The notes: generated by a model from the letters alone, not told the origin. A stretch of DNA of 64,000 bases from Pseudomonadota bacterium (GCA_039024915.1 JBCCPK010000003.1:310001-374000), one strand, 5' to 3'; shown: positions 9,749-20,237, counted from the first letter of the stretch. Numbers and translations: made by a program.

Positions 9749-10180
9749 TTATGAGGCCTTAGACCGTCTCTGCCCAAGACCCATCTGCTTAGCCAAACGC
9801 GAGCGCGCTTCGGCATAACTGGGTGCAACCATCGGGTAATCGGCTGGCAGCCCCCAACGCTCACGGTACTGTTCCGGGCTCAAATCGTAGTGCGTCTTGA
9901 GATGACGCTTGAGCGACTTGAACCGTTTGCCATCCTCAAGACAGATCAAATAGTCCTGAGTGATGGATTTCTTGGGTGGCACCGCAGGTTTTAAATCCTC
10001 GGCAACAGGTGCAACACTTTCTTTTTCAAGAACGGTGAGCGCGCCATGCACGTCGGAAATAAGCTTTGTCAGCTCCCCTGCAGGAACGACATTATGGCTG
10101 ACGTATGCGGAAACAATATCCGCGGTAAGATCAACCAGAGCGCCAGTATCAGCGCTGATGGTTTGTGTTTCTTCGTTCAT
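9749..10180 (-). CDS. mucR: MucR/Ros family transcriptional regulator
   Basis: The 143-residue protein is a Ros/MucR zinc-finger-type regulator, a global repressor family of alphaproteobacteria that binds AT-rich promoters and controls exopolysaccharide, motility and virulence or symbiosis genes. The signature [21 protein letters not shown] and [17 protein letters not shown] are clear. The second Cys of Ros (CLEC) is Asp here (CLED), as in many MucR proteins, so zinc binding by a classic C2H2 set is not assured. The ATG at 10180 follows a GGAGAGGGAG site. The region upstream is AT-rich, compatible with autoregulation. Confidence 0.93.
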   Translation of the reverse strand: MNEETQTISADTGALVDLTADIVSAYVSHNVVPAGELTKLISDVHGALTVLEKESVAPVAEDLKPAVPPKKSITQDYLICLEDGKRFKSLKRHLKTHYDLSPEQYRERWGLPADYPMVAPSYAEARSRLAKQMGLGQRRSKAS

Positions 10181-10418
10181 GTATCTCCCTCTCCGATGCA
10201 AAAGTCATTCAATCGGAATGGCCTTTAGAGAAATTACCGCACAAGGTTGCACGGCATCGGTCATGTAGCTGTTGACATTTAATAAGGCAAACTTACGGCG
10301 GCCAATAATTGGATAACGTGGAGATATCCACTTCAAAAAGCAGGACATTGTCTTAATTCGCATTAAGGATATAACTATCATTGGTAGTATATCTTGCAGA
10401 TACCTACTACCTAGGATT
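10181..10418. other. AT-rich spacer between the Mrp operon and mucR
   Basis: This spacer is clearly richer in A/T than its surroundings (for example around 10360-10435) and has a 7-bp inverted repeat, GGTAGTA/TACTACC, near 10383-10411. It must hold the mucR promoter and the end of the mrp transcript. I found no convincing gene here; AT-rich runs fit MucR/Ros-type binding sites, but no precise site can be assigned. Confidence 0.45.
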
Positions 10419-10805
10419 TTATTTTTGGGTATCTCTATCGTGACTACGACAACGAAGCGTAGGCCCGTCACCTGAATATTTTCCGGCCAACTCATCGATG
10501 CCGGTACCATGCCAAGGCTTGTGGCCAACATAGTAAGCCGCGCGCGCGAGAAGATGAGCAGCGATCGGTGCGGTCAGTATTAAGAAAAGAAACGCGGCAA
10601 AAGCACGCGCGACGATCGCTCCGTCACCTGAATAAAGCGCGAGAGCAAGAAGCAAGATACCAGAACCAACTGTCCCAGCCTTCGAAGCGGCATGAGAGCG
10701 GCTGTAAAGATCAGGAAAGCGAAGCATTCCCAGAGCAGCGATCAGGATGAATACGGAGCCGACCACAATCAACGCGGCAGTTGCAAGATCGATAACGGCG
10801 CTCAT
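10419..10805 (-). CDS. mrpG: Mrp Na+/H+ antiporter subunit G
   Basis: The 128-residue protein with three hydrophobic segments carries the MnhG/PhaG signature ([26 protein letters not shown]). It is the last gene of the seven-gene operon for the hetero-oligomeric cation/proton antiporter in the cytoplasmic membrane. The ATG overlaps the mrpF stop as ATGA. The hydrophilic C-terminal extension, after KPWHGTG, is not conserved. Confidence 0.92.
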   Translation of the reverse strand: MSAVIDLATAALIVVGSVFILIAALGMLRFPDLYSRSHAASKAGTVGSGILLLALALYSGDGAIVARAFAAFLFLILTAPIAAHLLARAAYYVGHKPWHGTGIDELAGKYSGDGPTLRCRSHDRDTQK

Positions 10806-11146
10806 GGTCGAGGCCCCGGTGCGCTTTGCGGCGGATGTGGGGGCGGCAACTCGGCATCATCGCCCGCCGGACGGTCGCGGCGCATAACAAAGCGCGCGAA
10901 AGCAACCGTCGCCAGGAAACCGACAAGGCCAAGAGCGATCGCGATATCGAGATAAAGGAAGAAGCCTGTCTTGATTGCGATCAGTGCGATGAATCCGATC
11001 CCGGCGCCGACCAGCATGTCGAGCCCCAGGACACGATCGGGCAAGGTCGGCCCGCGAATGATCCGAATCGCAATGATGAGGAAGGCAGCTATGATAACGC
11101 CCATGCCGAAGATTGCAGTTCCTTGCAGGATAGCGTCAGTCGTCAC
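10802..11146 (-). CDS. mrpF: Mrp Na+/H+ antiporter subunit F
   Basis: The 114-residue protein has three membrane segments and the MrpF/PhaF core [23 protein letters not shown]. It starts with GTG, overlapping the mrpE stop as GTGA, and its own stop overlaps the mrpG start. The C-terminal tail is Pro-rich. Confidence 0.92.
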   Translation of the reverse strand: MTTDAILQGTAIFGMGVIIAAFLIIAIRIIRGPTLPDRVLGLDMLVGAGIGFIALIAIKTGFFLYLDIAIALGLVGFLATVAFARFVMRRDRPAGDDAELPPPHPPQSAPGPRP

Positions 11147-11622
11147 CGGAACGCCTCCAAAATCTTACGCTCAAATCCATCCGCGATGCTGTCGATCATC
11201 TCTTGGGGGTCAGGCACGTGGATCGCGTGCACGTAGAGCGTTCGGCGATCATCTGAAACGTCGACCGACAAGGTTCCAGGCGTAAGCGTGATCAAGTTCG
11301 CAAGCAGCGCAATTTCAAAATCTCGATCAAGCGACAGCGGATAGGCAACGAACCCCGGACGCAGCACCGAAAGATCGGGAGTCAGCACCAGTTTGAAGAC
11401 CCGGAGCGCCGACATCAGCAATTCATACAAGAACGACAGGGCTAGCGCTGTCAGCTTCTGGACCCGCCGCACATAGCCAATCGTGCCGATTTGCTCCCGG
11501 ATCAAATAGAGCGATCCTAGCCCCAAGACAAAGCCGAACACGGCATTGATCACCGAAAAGCTGCCGGTGACGAAGAGCCAAGCGACCGTCAAGAGGACAT
11601 TGATCAGAAACATGCCGGTCAT
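11143..11622 (-). CDS. mrpE: Mrp Na+/H+ antiporter subunit E
   Basis: The 159-residue MrpE/PhaE protein has two N-terminal membrane segments (about 4-42) and a conserved soluble part containing [38 protein letters not shown] lies upstream of the ATG. A 58-base gap separates it from mrpD, the largest gap inside the operon; mrpF overlaps its end. Confidence 0.92.
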   Translation of the reverse strand: MTGMFLINVLLTVAWLFVTGSFSVINAVFGFVLGLGSLYLIREQIGTIGYVRRVQKLTALALSFLYELLMSALRVFKLVLTPDLSVLRPGFVAYPLSLDRDFEIALLANLITLTPGTLSVDVSDDRRTLYVHAIHVPDPQEMIDSIADGFERKILEAFR

Positions 11623-11680
11623 CGGTTTGTCCCTCTGTGCAGACCGTGAAAAATGCCGGAATCCGAAGCGATGTTCCCGT

Positions 11681-13276
11681 TCATGGCATCACCTGGGGGA
11701 TGACTGGCGAAACAGCTTCCACGTATCCGATGGGGTCGAGGATCCCAACGGCGGCGAGACCCGCCAGTTCGAGCCCTGGATTGGCAATCACGCCAAGGCC
11801 AACCACGATGACAACCAAAAGGAAGATAGGCGTGACGTAGGCGGCTTGCTCGCCCTGCTCCAGCGCCACCACAGGCGCGGGCCCGGACGGAAGGTCCGAA
11901 CGCCAGAATGCGAATAACCAGACGCGTCCGATGGCAATCATGGAAATGAAGCTTGCTGCCAAGTAGGCGAACGTCAACCACCCCTCACCCGCTTCAAGGG
12001 CCCCTCTGACAAGCAAAACCTTCGGCCAAAAACCCGAGAATGGCGGAAGCCCCGATAAAGCAAATACCAAGATCAGGAAGAGTGCGGCGAAAAACGGGCT
12101 TGCCCTGTAAAGGCCGCCGACCTCCGATAGCTCGAACGAGCCGTTCATCCGCCCGATCACGCCAGCCGCCAGATACAACGCGGCCATCACAACGATCGAA
12201 TGCACGGCGTACAGGACCGCTCCAGCAAGACCGATTGGGCCACCGACCGCGATGCCGACAAACATTGCGCCGATACCGGACAGGACAAGGAAGCCCAGAA
12301 GCTTGCGGATGTCCGAGCTTCCGAGAGCTCCAACGGCGCCCAGCACGGTTGTCAGCGCTGCAACCCAAACCAGCACTTCATTGAACGTAATGAGGCTTTC
12401 GGGGAACAGCATGCCACCGATACGAATGAGCGCGTAGACGCCGACCTTGGTGAGAAGCCCAGCAAAGAGGGCCGCCGTGACGATGTTGGGTGTGTGATAA
12501 CTCGCAGGCAGCCAGAAATTCAGCGGAAAGGCTGCGGCCTTCATCGCGAAGGCAAACAGAAACAAAAGCGAAATCGTAACAACCGGTGCGTCGGGGGTGT
12601 CAGCAACCTGGACCGCGAGGTCTGCCATGTTGAGCGTGCCGAACACGCCGTAGGTGTAACCCACCGCAATCAGGAACAGCGTGGTCGCAACCAAGTTCAG
12701 GAAAGCGTATTTGACGGCGCCGTCGAGCTGGGCGTGCGAATTGCCCAGAATGATCAGGCCGAACGATGAAATCAGCAGGACCTCGAACCAGACGTACAGA
12801 TTGAAAATATCACCGGTGAGGAAAGCGCCCGACACGCCGCACACGAGGAATAGGAGGAATGGGTAGAACCCGTAGCGCCGCCCGTCACTGTCAACGCTTC
12901 GGGCGGAATAAATCACGCACACGAGCCCGACAAACGACGCAGCGAGCGCCAGAAACGCGCCCAAGCCGTCGGCGTTGAAGGTGATGCCAAACGGCGGGAA
13001 CCAGCGGCCCATCGCCATGAAGACGGGCCCCTCAGTCATCACCCGGTGGGTAAGGACGAGGTTGCCGATGAAGACTGCCGCGAGGGTCAGACCAGCGAGC
13101 CCGGGCTGGAGTTGTTGATTGCGGCGAAGCATCAAGCACAAAGCGCCCATGATCAACGGGCCGAGAACCGGTAGCGCGACCAGGTAATCGGCGGCCTGCA
13201 CAGTCGCATCGACATAGGCGGCCGATACGTCGAGGCCGCTTGAAGTGGTCTCCGCTGGGATTGTGGTTTCCGCCAT
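11681..13276 (-). CDS. mrpD: Mrp Na+/H+ antiporter subunit D (complex I NuoL/M/N-like)
   Basis: The 531-residue polytopic protein belongs to the proton-conducting Proton_antipo_M family shared with respiratory complex I. Visible are FEVLLISSFGLIILG with the conserved Glu of TM5, and the long helices KAAAFPLNFWLPASYHTPNIVTA with the key Lys. The ATG at 13276 is ten bases beyond the mrpC stop and has GAGGG upstream; longer in-frame reading overlaps mrpC and is unlikely. Confidence 0.94.
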   Translation of the reverse strand: MAETTIPAETTSSGLDVSAAYVDATVQAADYLVALPVLGPLIMGALCLMLRRNQQLQPGLAGLTLAAVFIGNLVLTHRVMTEGPVFMAMGRWFPPFGITFNADGLGAFLALAASFVGLVCVIYSARSVDSDGRRYGFYPFLLFLVCGVSGAFLTGDIFNLYVWFEVLLISSFGLIILGNSHAQLDGAVKYAFLNLVATTLFLIAVGYTYGVFGTLNMADLAVQVADTPDAPVVTISLLFLFAFAMKAAAFPLNFWLPASYHTPNIVTAALFAGLLTKVGVYALIRIGGMLFPESLITFNEVLVWVAALTTVLGAVGALGSSDIRKLLGFLVLSGIGAMFVGIAVGGPIGLAGAVLYAVHSIVVMAALYLAAGVIGRMNGSFELSEVGGLYRASPFFAALFLILVFALSGLPPFSGFWPKVLLVRGALEAGEGWLTFAYLAASFISMIAIGRVWLFAFWRSDLPSGPAPVVALEQGEQAAYVTPIFLLVVIVVGLGVIANPGLELAGLAAVGILDPIGYVEAVSPVIPQVMP

Positions 13277-13286
13277 CGCGCCCTCG

Positions 13287-13664
13287 TCAGTAGCCAAGGG
13301 GTGGACGCGGCGGGTCAACGGGCTCGGCGACGCGCATATAGGCGGTATCGTCGGTGCCAAGCTCTTGGTAGGCCCGCATGCATAGAACAAGGAGATAGGC
13401 GAAGATTGAAAACGCGATCACGATCGCGGTCAGAACGAGGGCCTGCGGGAGCGGGTTGGCTGTGACCGTTTCTGGGACCTGCAGGCCGGAGGGAATGACC
13501 GGCGGCACTTCATGGGCGAGCCTGCCAGCGGTGAAGATCAACAGGTTGACGGCGTTGCTGAGGAGCGCGGCGCCAAGCAACAGCCTGATCAGGTGCCGCG
13601 ATAACAACAGATAAACCGCGCCAATAAAGTAGGCGCCCACGAGGAAGGAGAGAACAAACTCCAC
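13287..13664 (-). CDS. mrpC: Mrp Na+/H+ antiporter subunit C (NuoK-like)
   Basis: The 125-residue protein, homologous to complex I NuoK, has three membrane helices, LIRLLLGAALLSNAVNLLIF and TANPLPQALVLTAIVI. The GTG at 13664 is chosen because it lies five bases after the mrpB stop, has GGAG eight bases upstream and gives the normal length; upstream reading in this frame runs through mrpB. Confidence 0.92.
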   Translation of the reverse strand: MEFVLSFLVGAYFIGAVYLLLSRHLIRLLLGAALLSNAVNLLIFTAGRLAHEVPPVIPSGLQVPETVTANPLPQALVLTAIVIAFSIFAYLLVLCMRAYQELGTDDTAYMRVAEPVDPPRPPLGY

Positions 13665-13669
13665 CGGGG

Positions 13670-14086
13670 CTACTCCTCGCGCTCTTCGAGCGTCAGCGCG
13701 ATCCCGCCGATGGTCGCCAAGACAACGAGATAGACACCAATGTCGAAAAACAGGATCGACGAGATTTTGACCTCGACACCGAAAATGTAGAGCGTTGACC
13801 AGAGGCCGGTCATGTAAGGAAAGTCGTACAGGATCGACGGTAACCCTGACAGGGCCGACAAAAACAGGCCCGCCCCTGCAAGGTGAACCGGGTGCGCCCA
13901 AATCGCGCGTCTAACGGCGGGGACGCCATTGGAAATGCCGTAGATCGCTAGCGCAGAAGCTGCGATCAACCCGCCGATGAACCCGCCACCAGGCTCGTTA
14001 TGACCGCGCAAAAGCACAAAGATCGAGAACAGGATCATCAAGGTGGTCAGATATGGCGCGAACGTGCGCAAGATCAGGGTATTCAT
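13670..14086 (-). CDS. mrpB: Mrp Na+/H+ antiporter subunit B
   Basis: The 138-residue MrpB/MnhB protein has four membrane helices and the family motif [23 protein letters not shown]. The ATG overlaps the mrpA stop as ATGA, indicating translational coupling. It is a subunit of the Mrp antiporter that exports Na+ in exchange for protons and helps with alkali and salt tolerance. Confidence 0.93.
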   Translation of the reverse strand: MNTLILRTFAPYLTTLMILFSIFVLLRGHNEPGGGFIGGLIAASALAIYGISNGVPAVRRAIWAHPVHLAGAGLFLSALSGLPSILYDFPYMTGLWSTLYIFGVEVKISSILFFDIGVYLVVLATIGGIALTLEEREE

Positions 14087-16548
14087 TCCGCAGGCTCCGG
14101 AACGGCTCGTTTTGGACGTGAGGCAGGGGCGCCATCGTGGGGCTTGGCTTCTTCCGCGAGAACAGCGGGGTCCATCATCGCGGGTCTGACCGACTTCGGC
14201 TTGAGCCTCACCAACGCGAGTACGGCAAGACCTGCGATCACCACCACGCCGATCTCGCCAAGCGTATCAACGCCGCGATAGTCAACGAGGATGACGTTCA
14301 CAATGTTCCGACCTTGGGCAACCGGATAGGAGAATGCCGTGAAAAACTCCGAAAGACGGGGGTCGAACGGTTCGGCGACCACGCGAAGCAGCAAGGCGGT
14401 GAAACCCACGCCGCAACCGACCGCGATAGCGCCGTCCAACATCGACCGGCCGAAAGACCGATGATCGCGCTGGAACAGCGACATTCTCGTCAGAACAAGC
14501 GCGAGGATGACGACCGATAGTGTCTCGACCATGAACTGCGTGAACGCGAGGTCCGGTGCGCCGAAAAGCGTAAAGATGAGAGCGACCGCAAAGCCTTGGA
14601 TACCAAGCGAAACCACTGCCGTCAGCCGGTTCTTCGCGATCATGACCGCAACGATCCCAAGCAGTGCAAAGCCGACCACCGCAAGCTCGTAAAATGTGAT
14701 CGTTGAAAAGTCCGGAAGCTCAGTGATTGTTGGCCATTCACCTGCGAATACGAGTGGTGCCAACAGGGCCACGGCGATCAACAGGAATGTGACCGTCATG
14801 TAGCCTTTCATTTCGCCGAATTGCATGACGCGCGTCGCCCGGTCTGACAGGCGTACCAATCCGCCAATTGCTTGATCGAAGCCTTTGTCAGGACCCCAAC
14901 CGATTGCGGCCAGTACGGCGGCGATCGCATCACGAAGCCTGTCTAGGAACACGTAGCACAACGTGCCCAAGACGATCGTGACGATCGACAGCACAACGGC
15001 AATGTTGAACCCTTCCCAAAGCTTGATATCGGCTTCGGCAGGAAAACCTGCAACGGCCGTCAGAAGGGGCGCGATGAAGACTGCCCCGGTGGTCTGTGCG
15101 AGGAGCCCGCCAACAAGGCTCAAAATCGCGAGCGTGACTGGACCTGACCACATCATGAGCGGGCCCTCATGGGCCGCTTTAGGGGTCTGTTTCTTCTCGC
15201 CGTAGAACGGCCGTAACGCGACAGCAAAGCCGGCGGCAAACATCATCGAATTGCCAAGCACCAGCGAGCCGGTCAGCAGGATCGATTGCAGGTCCGGGTA
15301 AGCTGCACCCTTGTACATGTATTCTTTGGCGAGAAAGCCGATAAATGGCGGCAGCCCGCCCATCGAGAGCGCCGCCAAAAGCGCTGCAATGGCGGTGATC
15401 GGCATAGCGCTGCGCAACCCACCCAACTTCGTTACATCGAGCGTGCCCGCCTCATGATAAATCGTGCCGGCGACCATGAACAAAGCAGCTTTGAACAGGG
15501 CGTGCGCGCAAAGATACAGAACCCCACCGAGGAGAATGGCTTCGGCGCTTGTTCCCGTTAGCGCGACTAAAAGGCCAAGAGAGGCAACGGTTGTGTAGGC
15601 GAGCATCTGCTTAAGATCGGTCTGGCGGATAGCCAGGATGGCGCCGACCAGCAGCGTCACGCAGCCGAAGATCGGCAGGATCGTCGACCAAAGCACGGTG
15701 TCGCCCAGCGTCGGATTAAGCCGCATCAGGAGGTATACCCCCGCCTTCACCATCGTCGCGGAGTGTAGATAGGCCGAGACAGGGGTAGGCGCTTCCATGG
15801 CGTTTGGAAGCCAGAAATGGAAAGGAAACTGCGCGGACTTGGTGAAACAGCCGCCCAGCACCAACAACAGGATCGGCAGATAGAGCGCAGATGCTTTGAT
15901 GGCCGGGGCCTGCGTCGCCATTTCGGATAGCGACAAGGTGCCGGTAAACGACGCCATCAGCAGAAGCCCGGCCAGGAGCGCCAAACCGCCGCCGCCGGTG
16001 ACCACGAGCGCTTGTATCGCTGCGCGGCGTGAGCGCTCAACTGCGTGATTGAAGCCGATCAACAGGAACGATGTAATCGACGTCAATTCCCAATAGATAA
16101 ACAGCGTGATGATGTCGTCGGCGAGGACCAGACCCACCATCGCGCCCATAAACATCAGGATAAACGAGAAAAAACGCCCCAGATGTTCATGGCCCTTGAG
16201 GTACCCGCCGGCGTACAGAACAATGAAAAACCCAATGCCCGAGATCAGCAGCGCGAAGGTGTGTGACAGCCCATCGACGAGAAAATCGAGCCCGACACCC
16301 AGCGCGGGAACCCAGGATAGCTCGAAGAGAAAGACTCCACCGCCCGCAATCGACGGAAGCACTCCATCGGTCGTGGGCGTTTCGAAGAAATAGGCAAGGA
16401 AGTGCGCAAAGATAAACGCTGGTGCAATCGCGAGGATCCACGCCGCGCGATGCCCGAAGAACCGATGAAGCACCGGCGCGAAGCCTGCCGCTATGAACGG
16501 GGCAGCCAGTGCGAGGTAGAAACCAACGGAACTATCAGGGCCAAACAA
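14083..16548 (-). CDS. mrpA: Mrp Na+/H+ antiporter subunit A (complex I NuoL-like)
   Basis: The large first subunit (821 residues from this start) has the NuoL-like antiporter core ([18 protein letters not shown] with the TM5 Glu, and [37 protein letters not shown]) and a C-terminal MrpA extension with [24 protein letters not shown]. Open frame extends to a GTG at 16698, but the extra 50 residues are not membrane-like and lack a ribosome site. I prefer the TTG at 16548, with GGAAGG about 12 bases upstream and [14 protein letters not shown] following. The exact start is uncertain. Confidence 0.9.
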   Translation of the reverse strand: MFGPDSSVGFYLALAAPFIAAGFAPVLHRFFGHRAAWILAIAPAFIFAHFLAYFFETPTTDGVLPSIAGGGVFLFELSWVPALGVGLDFLVDGLSHTFALLISGIGFFIVLYAGGYLKGHEHLGRFFSFILMFMGAMVGLVLADDIITLFIYWELTSITSFLLIGFNHAVERSRRAAIQALVVTGGGGLALLAGLLLMASFTGTLSLSEMATQAPAIKASALYLPILLLVLGGCFTKSAQFPFHFWLPNAMEAPTPVSAYLHSATMVKAGVYLLMRLNPTLGDTVLWSTILPIFGCVTLLVGAILAIRQTDLKQMLAYTTVASLGLLVALTGTSAEAILLGGVLYLCAHALFKAALFMVAGTIYHEAGTLDVTKLGGLRSAMPITAIAALLAALSMGGLPPFIGFLAKEYMYKGAAYPDLQSILLTGSLVLGNSMMFAAGFAVALRPFYGEKKQTPKAAHEGPLMMWSGPVTLAILSLVGGLLAQTTGAVFIAPLLTAVAGFPAEADIKLWEGFNIAVVLSIVTIVLGTLCYVFLDRLRDAIAAVLAAIGWGPDKGFDQAIGGLVRLSDRATRVMQFGEMKGYMTVTFLLIAVALLAPLVFAGEWPTITELPDFSTITFYELAVVGFALLGIVAVMIAKNRLTAVVSLGIQGFAVALIFTLFGAPDLAFTQFMVETLSVVILALVLTRMSLFQRDHRSFGRSMLDGAIAVGCGVGFTALLLRVVAEPFDPRLSEFFTAFSYPVAQGRNIVNVILVDYRGVDTLGEIGVVVIAGLAVLALVRLKPKSVRPAMMDPAVLAEEAKPHDGAPASRPKRAVPEPAE

Positions 16549-16885
16549 AGCTCTGCGATGCCTTCCAGTAGCGCCGCCTAGGGCGCATTTGGCAGCATGC
16601 GGAAGCTGTGAGCGCCCATGTGTCGCCACCGCGTGCTGCAGCCGAATCGGCGCGCCCGCACGCACCTTACCAGCCGTTACGTATACACCCGTACGCACCG
16701 GTCAACGGTCTGCGACCGCTTTTGCGCACCATTTGGCCTCTTTAGTCGGTCCGTCGGCGGTCCTTACCGCCTTGTAGGAGGGCAACGTCAGGCCTATTTT
16801 GCTGTGATCAGAACAGCAAAGCTGCGCACCGCATTCATCGTGCATGCTGCGCAGCGACAAAAAGAAAAACGATCAAGAGTTCGTC
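16549..16885. other. Divergent intergenic region between mrpA and msrB
   Basis: About 340 bases without a gene. The right part holds a candidate msrB promoter with an operator-like palindrome (16772-16820) and a leader inverted repeat: GCTGCGCA at 16821-16828 and TGCGCAGC at 16848-16855. The left part should contain the mrp promoter, which I could not place. Confidence 0.6.
16772..16820 (+). promoter_or_regulatory. Candidate msrB promoter with overlapping operator
   Basis: TTGTAG (16772-16777) and TATTTT (16795-16800) are 17 bases apart. A perfect 8-bp inverted repeat, TTTGCTGT/ACAGCAAA with a 7-base centre (16798-16820), overlaps the -10 and expected start point. This geometry is typical of repressor control, and the regulator is unknown. 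Confidence 0.55.
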
Positions 16886-17329
16886 ATGTCAGATACAGTC
16901 TTCTCAATCGATACGCCCCTACCTGCAGATATTGACCCCAAAACACTGTCCGATGACGACTGGAAAAAACGGCTTTCGCCGGCCGCTTTCAAAGTTGCGC
17001 GCAAGCATGGAACCGAGCGCGCCTTCAGTCATCCCTATAATGATGAGAAGCGCGCGGGCACCTATTCCTGTGTCTGCTGTGGCCAGGCACTCTTCTCCTC
17101 CGATGCGAAGTTCGATTCTGGAACCGGATGGCCAAGCTTCTTCACGCCAATCGACGCGGAGGCTATCGACGACCATGAGGACAGGTCTTTTTTCATGCGG
17201 AGAACGGAGAACCGTTGCTCCCGCTGCGACGCCCATCTCGGTCATGTGTTTCCCGATGGCCCGCAGCCGACCGGTCTGCGCTATTGCATGAATGGGATTG
17301 CCCTGTATTTCGAGCCCGACCAGACCTAA
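16886..17329 (+). CDS. msrB: Peptide-methionine (R)-S-oxide reductase
   Basis: MsrB repairs oxidised methionine (R-sulfoxide) in proteins. The 147-residue protein has the catalytic Cys134 in RYCMNG, and the two zinc pairs Cys62/Cys65 ([10 protein letters not shown]) and Cys111/Cys114 (RCSRC), plus DSGTGWPSF and HLGHVF. The ATG at 16886 gives the family N-terminus; in-frame reading from 16844 is upstream leader. A candidate promoter with a palindromic operator lies about 70-110 bases upstream. Confidence 0.95.
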   Translation: MSDTVFSIDTPLPADIDPKTLSDDDWKKRLSPAAFKVARKHGTERAFSHPYNDEKRAGTYSCVCCGQALFSSDAKFDSGTGWPSFFTPIDAEAIDDHEDRSFFMRRTENRCSRCDAHLGHVFPDGPQPTGLRYCMNGIALYFEPDQT

Positions 17330-17377
17330 AGCCCACACCTCCGCATTGCGGACTTTCACGCCTTGCGGAGGCACCAG

Positions 17378-19507
17378 ATGGCATTCAGTCCACCCGAAAT
17401 CGACGCGCCCGTTGCCGAGAAGCGGCCAACGCAACGCATAATCCACGGCCAGACGCTGCGCGACGACTACGCCTGGTTGCGCGCTGACAACTGGCAGCAG
17501 GTCATGCGCGAGCCGGACACGCTGCCCGAGGATATTCGTGCCTATCTCGACGCTGAAAACAGCTATGCGAGCGCCGCACTCGCGCCGGTCGCACAGCTGA
17601 AAGAGACGTTGAAATTGGAGATGCGCGGCCGCATCAAAGAGGACGATAGCTCGGTGCCTGCTCCAGACGGACCGTATGCTTACGGCACCCGCTATCGTGA
17701 GGGCGGACAGCATCCGATGATCGTTCGCCAGGACCGCAACGGTGGCGGCGAGTTGGTGCTGCTGGACGGGGACGAACTTGCCAAAGGAAAAGCCTATTAC
17801 AGGCTCGGCGGGAGTAGCCACTCACCCGATCACCGCTATCTAGCGTGGTCGTTCGATGACAAGGGATCGGAGAAGTTCACGCTGCGCGTGCGCGACCTGT
17901 CGGCTGGAGTGGATCTTGTCGAGAGGCTGGAGGAGACAAGTGGCGGCGGCGGCGTATGGTCGGCCGATGGCCTGACGCTGTACTACACGCGCCTCGATGA
18001 CAATCACCGCCCATCCCGGGTTTTCCGGCACGAACTGGGCACCGATCCCGCAGACGATGTTCTGGTCTACGAAGAAGCCGATCCGGGCTTCTTTGTTGGC
18101 GTCGGAAAGACCCTTTCGGGCCGCTTTGTCATCATTGACTGCCACGACCACCAGACATCCGAAAGCTGGCTGATCGATCTTGAAGGTGTCGATCAAACAC
18201 CGCGTCTTGTGGCGCCACGCGAGGTTGGCATTGAGTACAGTGTCGACCACCAGGGTGATAAGCTGATCATTCATACGAACGCCGATGGCGCAGAAGACTT
18301 CAAAATCGCCGAAGCGCCTGTCGATAGCATGTCGCGAGAGGGTTGGAGCGACATCGAACCCCATGAAGCGGGTCGGCTGATCCTTGATGTCATTACGTTC
18401 GAGAGACACCTGATCGTCCTGGAGCGGGCGGGCGGCCTGCCACGCTTGCGCATGCGCCCTGCAGACGGTGGCGTTGCTGCGCAGTGGCAAACCATCGAAT
18501 TCGATGAGCCAGCCTACGCTTTGGGGATCGGAACCAACCTTGAGTACAGCGCTGATATCCTGCGCATCAGCTACTCGTCGCCGACAACACCGGGGCAAAC
18601 GATCGATATTGATCTTGTCAGCGGCGACAGAACGGTTCGGAAGACCCAAGAGGTCCCTTCCGGCCACAATCCGAGGGACTATCAGGTCCGACGCCTTTTC
18701 GCGCCGGCAGAAGATGGCGAACAGGTTCCGTTTACCGTGCTGACACGGGCCGACCACATAGACGACGGACGTGCCCCGTGCCTGCTGTACGGCTACGGGT
18801 CTTACGGTATTTCAATCCCCGCAAGCTTCTCGACAAACGCCCTGTCGCTCGTGGATCGGGGCATGGTCTACGCCATCGCGCATATTCGTGGCGGCAAAGA
18901 CAAAGGTTTTGGATGGTACAAGGCGGGCAAGGCCGAGCACAAGCAAAACACATTCTCAGACTTCATCGCAGTGCGCGACGCTCTGGTTGCCGACAAGATC
19001 ATCGCCGCTGGCAAAGTCGTTGCTCAGGGCGGCTCCGCCGGCGGCATGCTGATGGGCGCGGTCGCCAACCAGGCACCGGAGAAGTTCGCCGGTATCGTCG
19101 CGCAGGTGCCGTTCGTCGACGTTTTGAACACCATGCTCGACGATACTTTGCCGCTCACCCCGCCGGAGTGGCCCGAATGGGGCAACCCGATTGCGGACGC
19201 GACCGCCTTTGCCCGCATTCGACGCTACTCACCCTATGACGCGGTAAGCGCACAGGACTACCCCGCCATCTTCGCCTTGGCTGGCCTGACAGACCCTCGC
19301 GTAACCTACTGGGAGCCTGCCAAATGGATTGCCCGGCTTCGGGCATTGACGACGGGCGAGGCCCCGATTCTTCTCAAGACAAACATGGACGCCGGACATG
19401 GCGGCGCCGCGGGCAGGTTTGACCGGCTGGATGAGATTGCGGAAGTTTTCGCGTTTGCGCTGGCGGTCACCGGTTTGGGCGACGGGGACGGCTCAGTCGA
19501 TCAGTAG
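17378..19507 (+). CDS. S9 family peptidase, oligopeptidase B type
   Basis: The 709-residue protein has an N-terminal beta-propeller region (about 60-400) and a C-terminal alpha/beta hydrolase domain. The nucleophile Ser is in QGGSAGGMLMG, the Asp in GLTDPRVTYWEPAKW and the His in DAGHGGAAGR; the order and GRFDRLDE ending fit oligopeptidase B (protease II), which cleaves small peptides after basic residues. The ATG at 17378 follows GGAGG at six bases. Its last 15 bases overlap the convergent response regulator gene. Confidence 0.92.
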   Translation: MAFSPPEIDAPVAEKRPTQRIIHGQTLRDDYAWLRADNWQQVMREPDTLPEDIRAYLDAENSYASAALAPVAQLKETLKLEMRGRIKEDDSSVPAPDGPYAYGTRYREGGQHPMIVRQDRNGGGELVLLDGDELAKGKAYYRLGGSSHSPDHRYLAWSFDDKGSEKFTLRVRDLSAGVDLVERLEETSGGGGVWSADGLTLYYTRLDDNHRPSRVFRHELGTDPADDVLVYEEADPGFFVGVGKTLSGRFVIIDCHDHQTSESWLIDLEGVDQTPRLVAPREVGIEYSVDHQGDKLIIHTNADGAEDFKIAEAPVDSMSREGWSDIEPHEAGRLILDVITFERHLIVLERAGGLPRLRMRPADGGVAAQWQTIEFDEPAYALGIGTNLEYSADILRISYSSPTTPGQTIDIDLVSGDRTVRKTQEVPSGHNPRDYQVRRLFAPAEDGEQVPFTVLTRADHIDDGRAPCLLYGYGSYGISIPASFSTNALSLVDRGMVYAIAHIRGGKDKGFGWYKAGKAEHKQNTFSDFIAVRDALVADKIIAAGKVVAQGGSAGGMLMGAVANQAPEKFAGIVAQVPFVDVLNTMLDDTLPLTPPEWPEWGNPIADATAFARIRRYSPYDAVSAQDYPAIFALAGLTDPRVTYWEPAKWIARLRALTTGEAPILLKTNMDAGHGGAAGRFDRLDEIAEVFAFALAVTGLGDGDGSVDQ

Positions 19508-20104
19508 GACCGATTCGTCCACCATGCGCTGCTCGGTGAAGGCATCAGCGCGCATCTGCGCAATGGCCGCCCGCGCTTCGTTCGGCTGTTCGATCACAAC
19601 GGCGGTGTCATGCTCACGGCGCTCCGTACCCGTTGGACTATCGGACATCGAGCGGCGTCGGTCTGGGCCGTAATATTGACTGCTGGTGTAGATGTATGGC
19701 CTTGGCCTGGTCAGGCACTTGGTGATGCGGGACAGCAGGTCGCGCGTACGCAACGGCTTGGTGACCAGTTCATCGACGCCAACATTGATCGCCTGGTCGA
19801 TGACCGCGATGCTCGGATAGCCCGTTACCATGATGATAGGCATGGTCGGATTGCGCAGGTCGGGATTGTGGCGAATGCGATCAACGACTGCCAGTCCATC
19901 GAGATCGCTCATCAGAACAAGGTCAATGACGGCCAAATCCACTTCGACCTGCTCAAGCTGCCGAAGCATCGCATAGGGATCCGAATAGTCAGACACATCG
20001 GTCATACCAGTAGCCATAAGCATTGACCTGATGATCTCTCGCATCTGCGGATTGTCATCAAGTATGACTGCTGTTTTCCCACAATGGTTGACTGAATGCT
20101 CCAT
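19493..20104 (-). CDS. CheY-like response regulator with C-terminal tail
   Basis: The 203-residue protein has a receiver domain (about 10-128) with acidic residues Asp16/Asp17, phospho-acceptor Asp61, Thr94 and Lys116. The tail carries YIYTSSQYYGPDRRR, a motif I know from alphaproteobacterial single-receiver proteins, then a charged helical stretch and no DNA-binding domain. It probably signals by protein contact. No kinase is adjacent. The end overlaps the peptidase gene tail to tail by 15 bases. Confidence 0.85.
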   Translation of the reverse strand: MEHSVNHCGKTAVILDDNPQMREIIRSMLMATGMTDVSDYSDPYAMLRQLEQVEVDLAVIDLVLMSDLDGLAVVDRIRHNPDLRNPTMPIIMVTGYPSIAVIDQAINVGVDELVTKPLRTRDLLSRITKCLTRPRPYIYTSSQYYGPDRRRSMSDSPTGTERREHDTAVVIEQPNEARAAIAQMRADAFTEQRMVDESVLLID

Positions 20105-20142
20105 GCCGAAAACATGAGCTTGCCGGGCTAAGAAATGCCTAA

Positions 20143-20167
20143 CGCGGCACCCGATGTGGATGCCGCG
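20143..20167. repeat. Inverted repeat between sodB and the response regulator
   Basis: CGCGGCA and TGCCGCG form a perfect 7-bp stem around an 11-base loop, 71 bases beyond the sodB stop. There is no T run, so it is at best a weak or factor-assisted terminator for sodB. Confidence 0.4.
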
Positions 20168-20237
20168 CGCTTATTGTCCCTAACGATTTGCTACTGGCGC
20201 GTTCTAAAACGACGCAATTGGTAATTGCTCCGTAACG

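Noticed and set aside
10205-10531. A 108-codon minus-strand frame overlapping the end of mrpG
   Set aside because: It overlaps mrpG in another frame, has no ribosome site, and its translation looks like AT-rich intergenic sequence.
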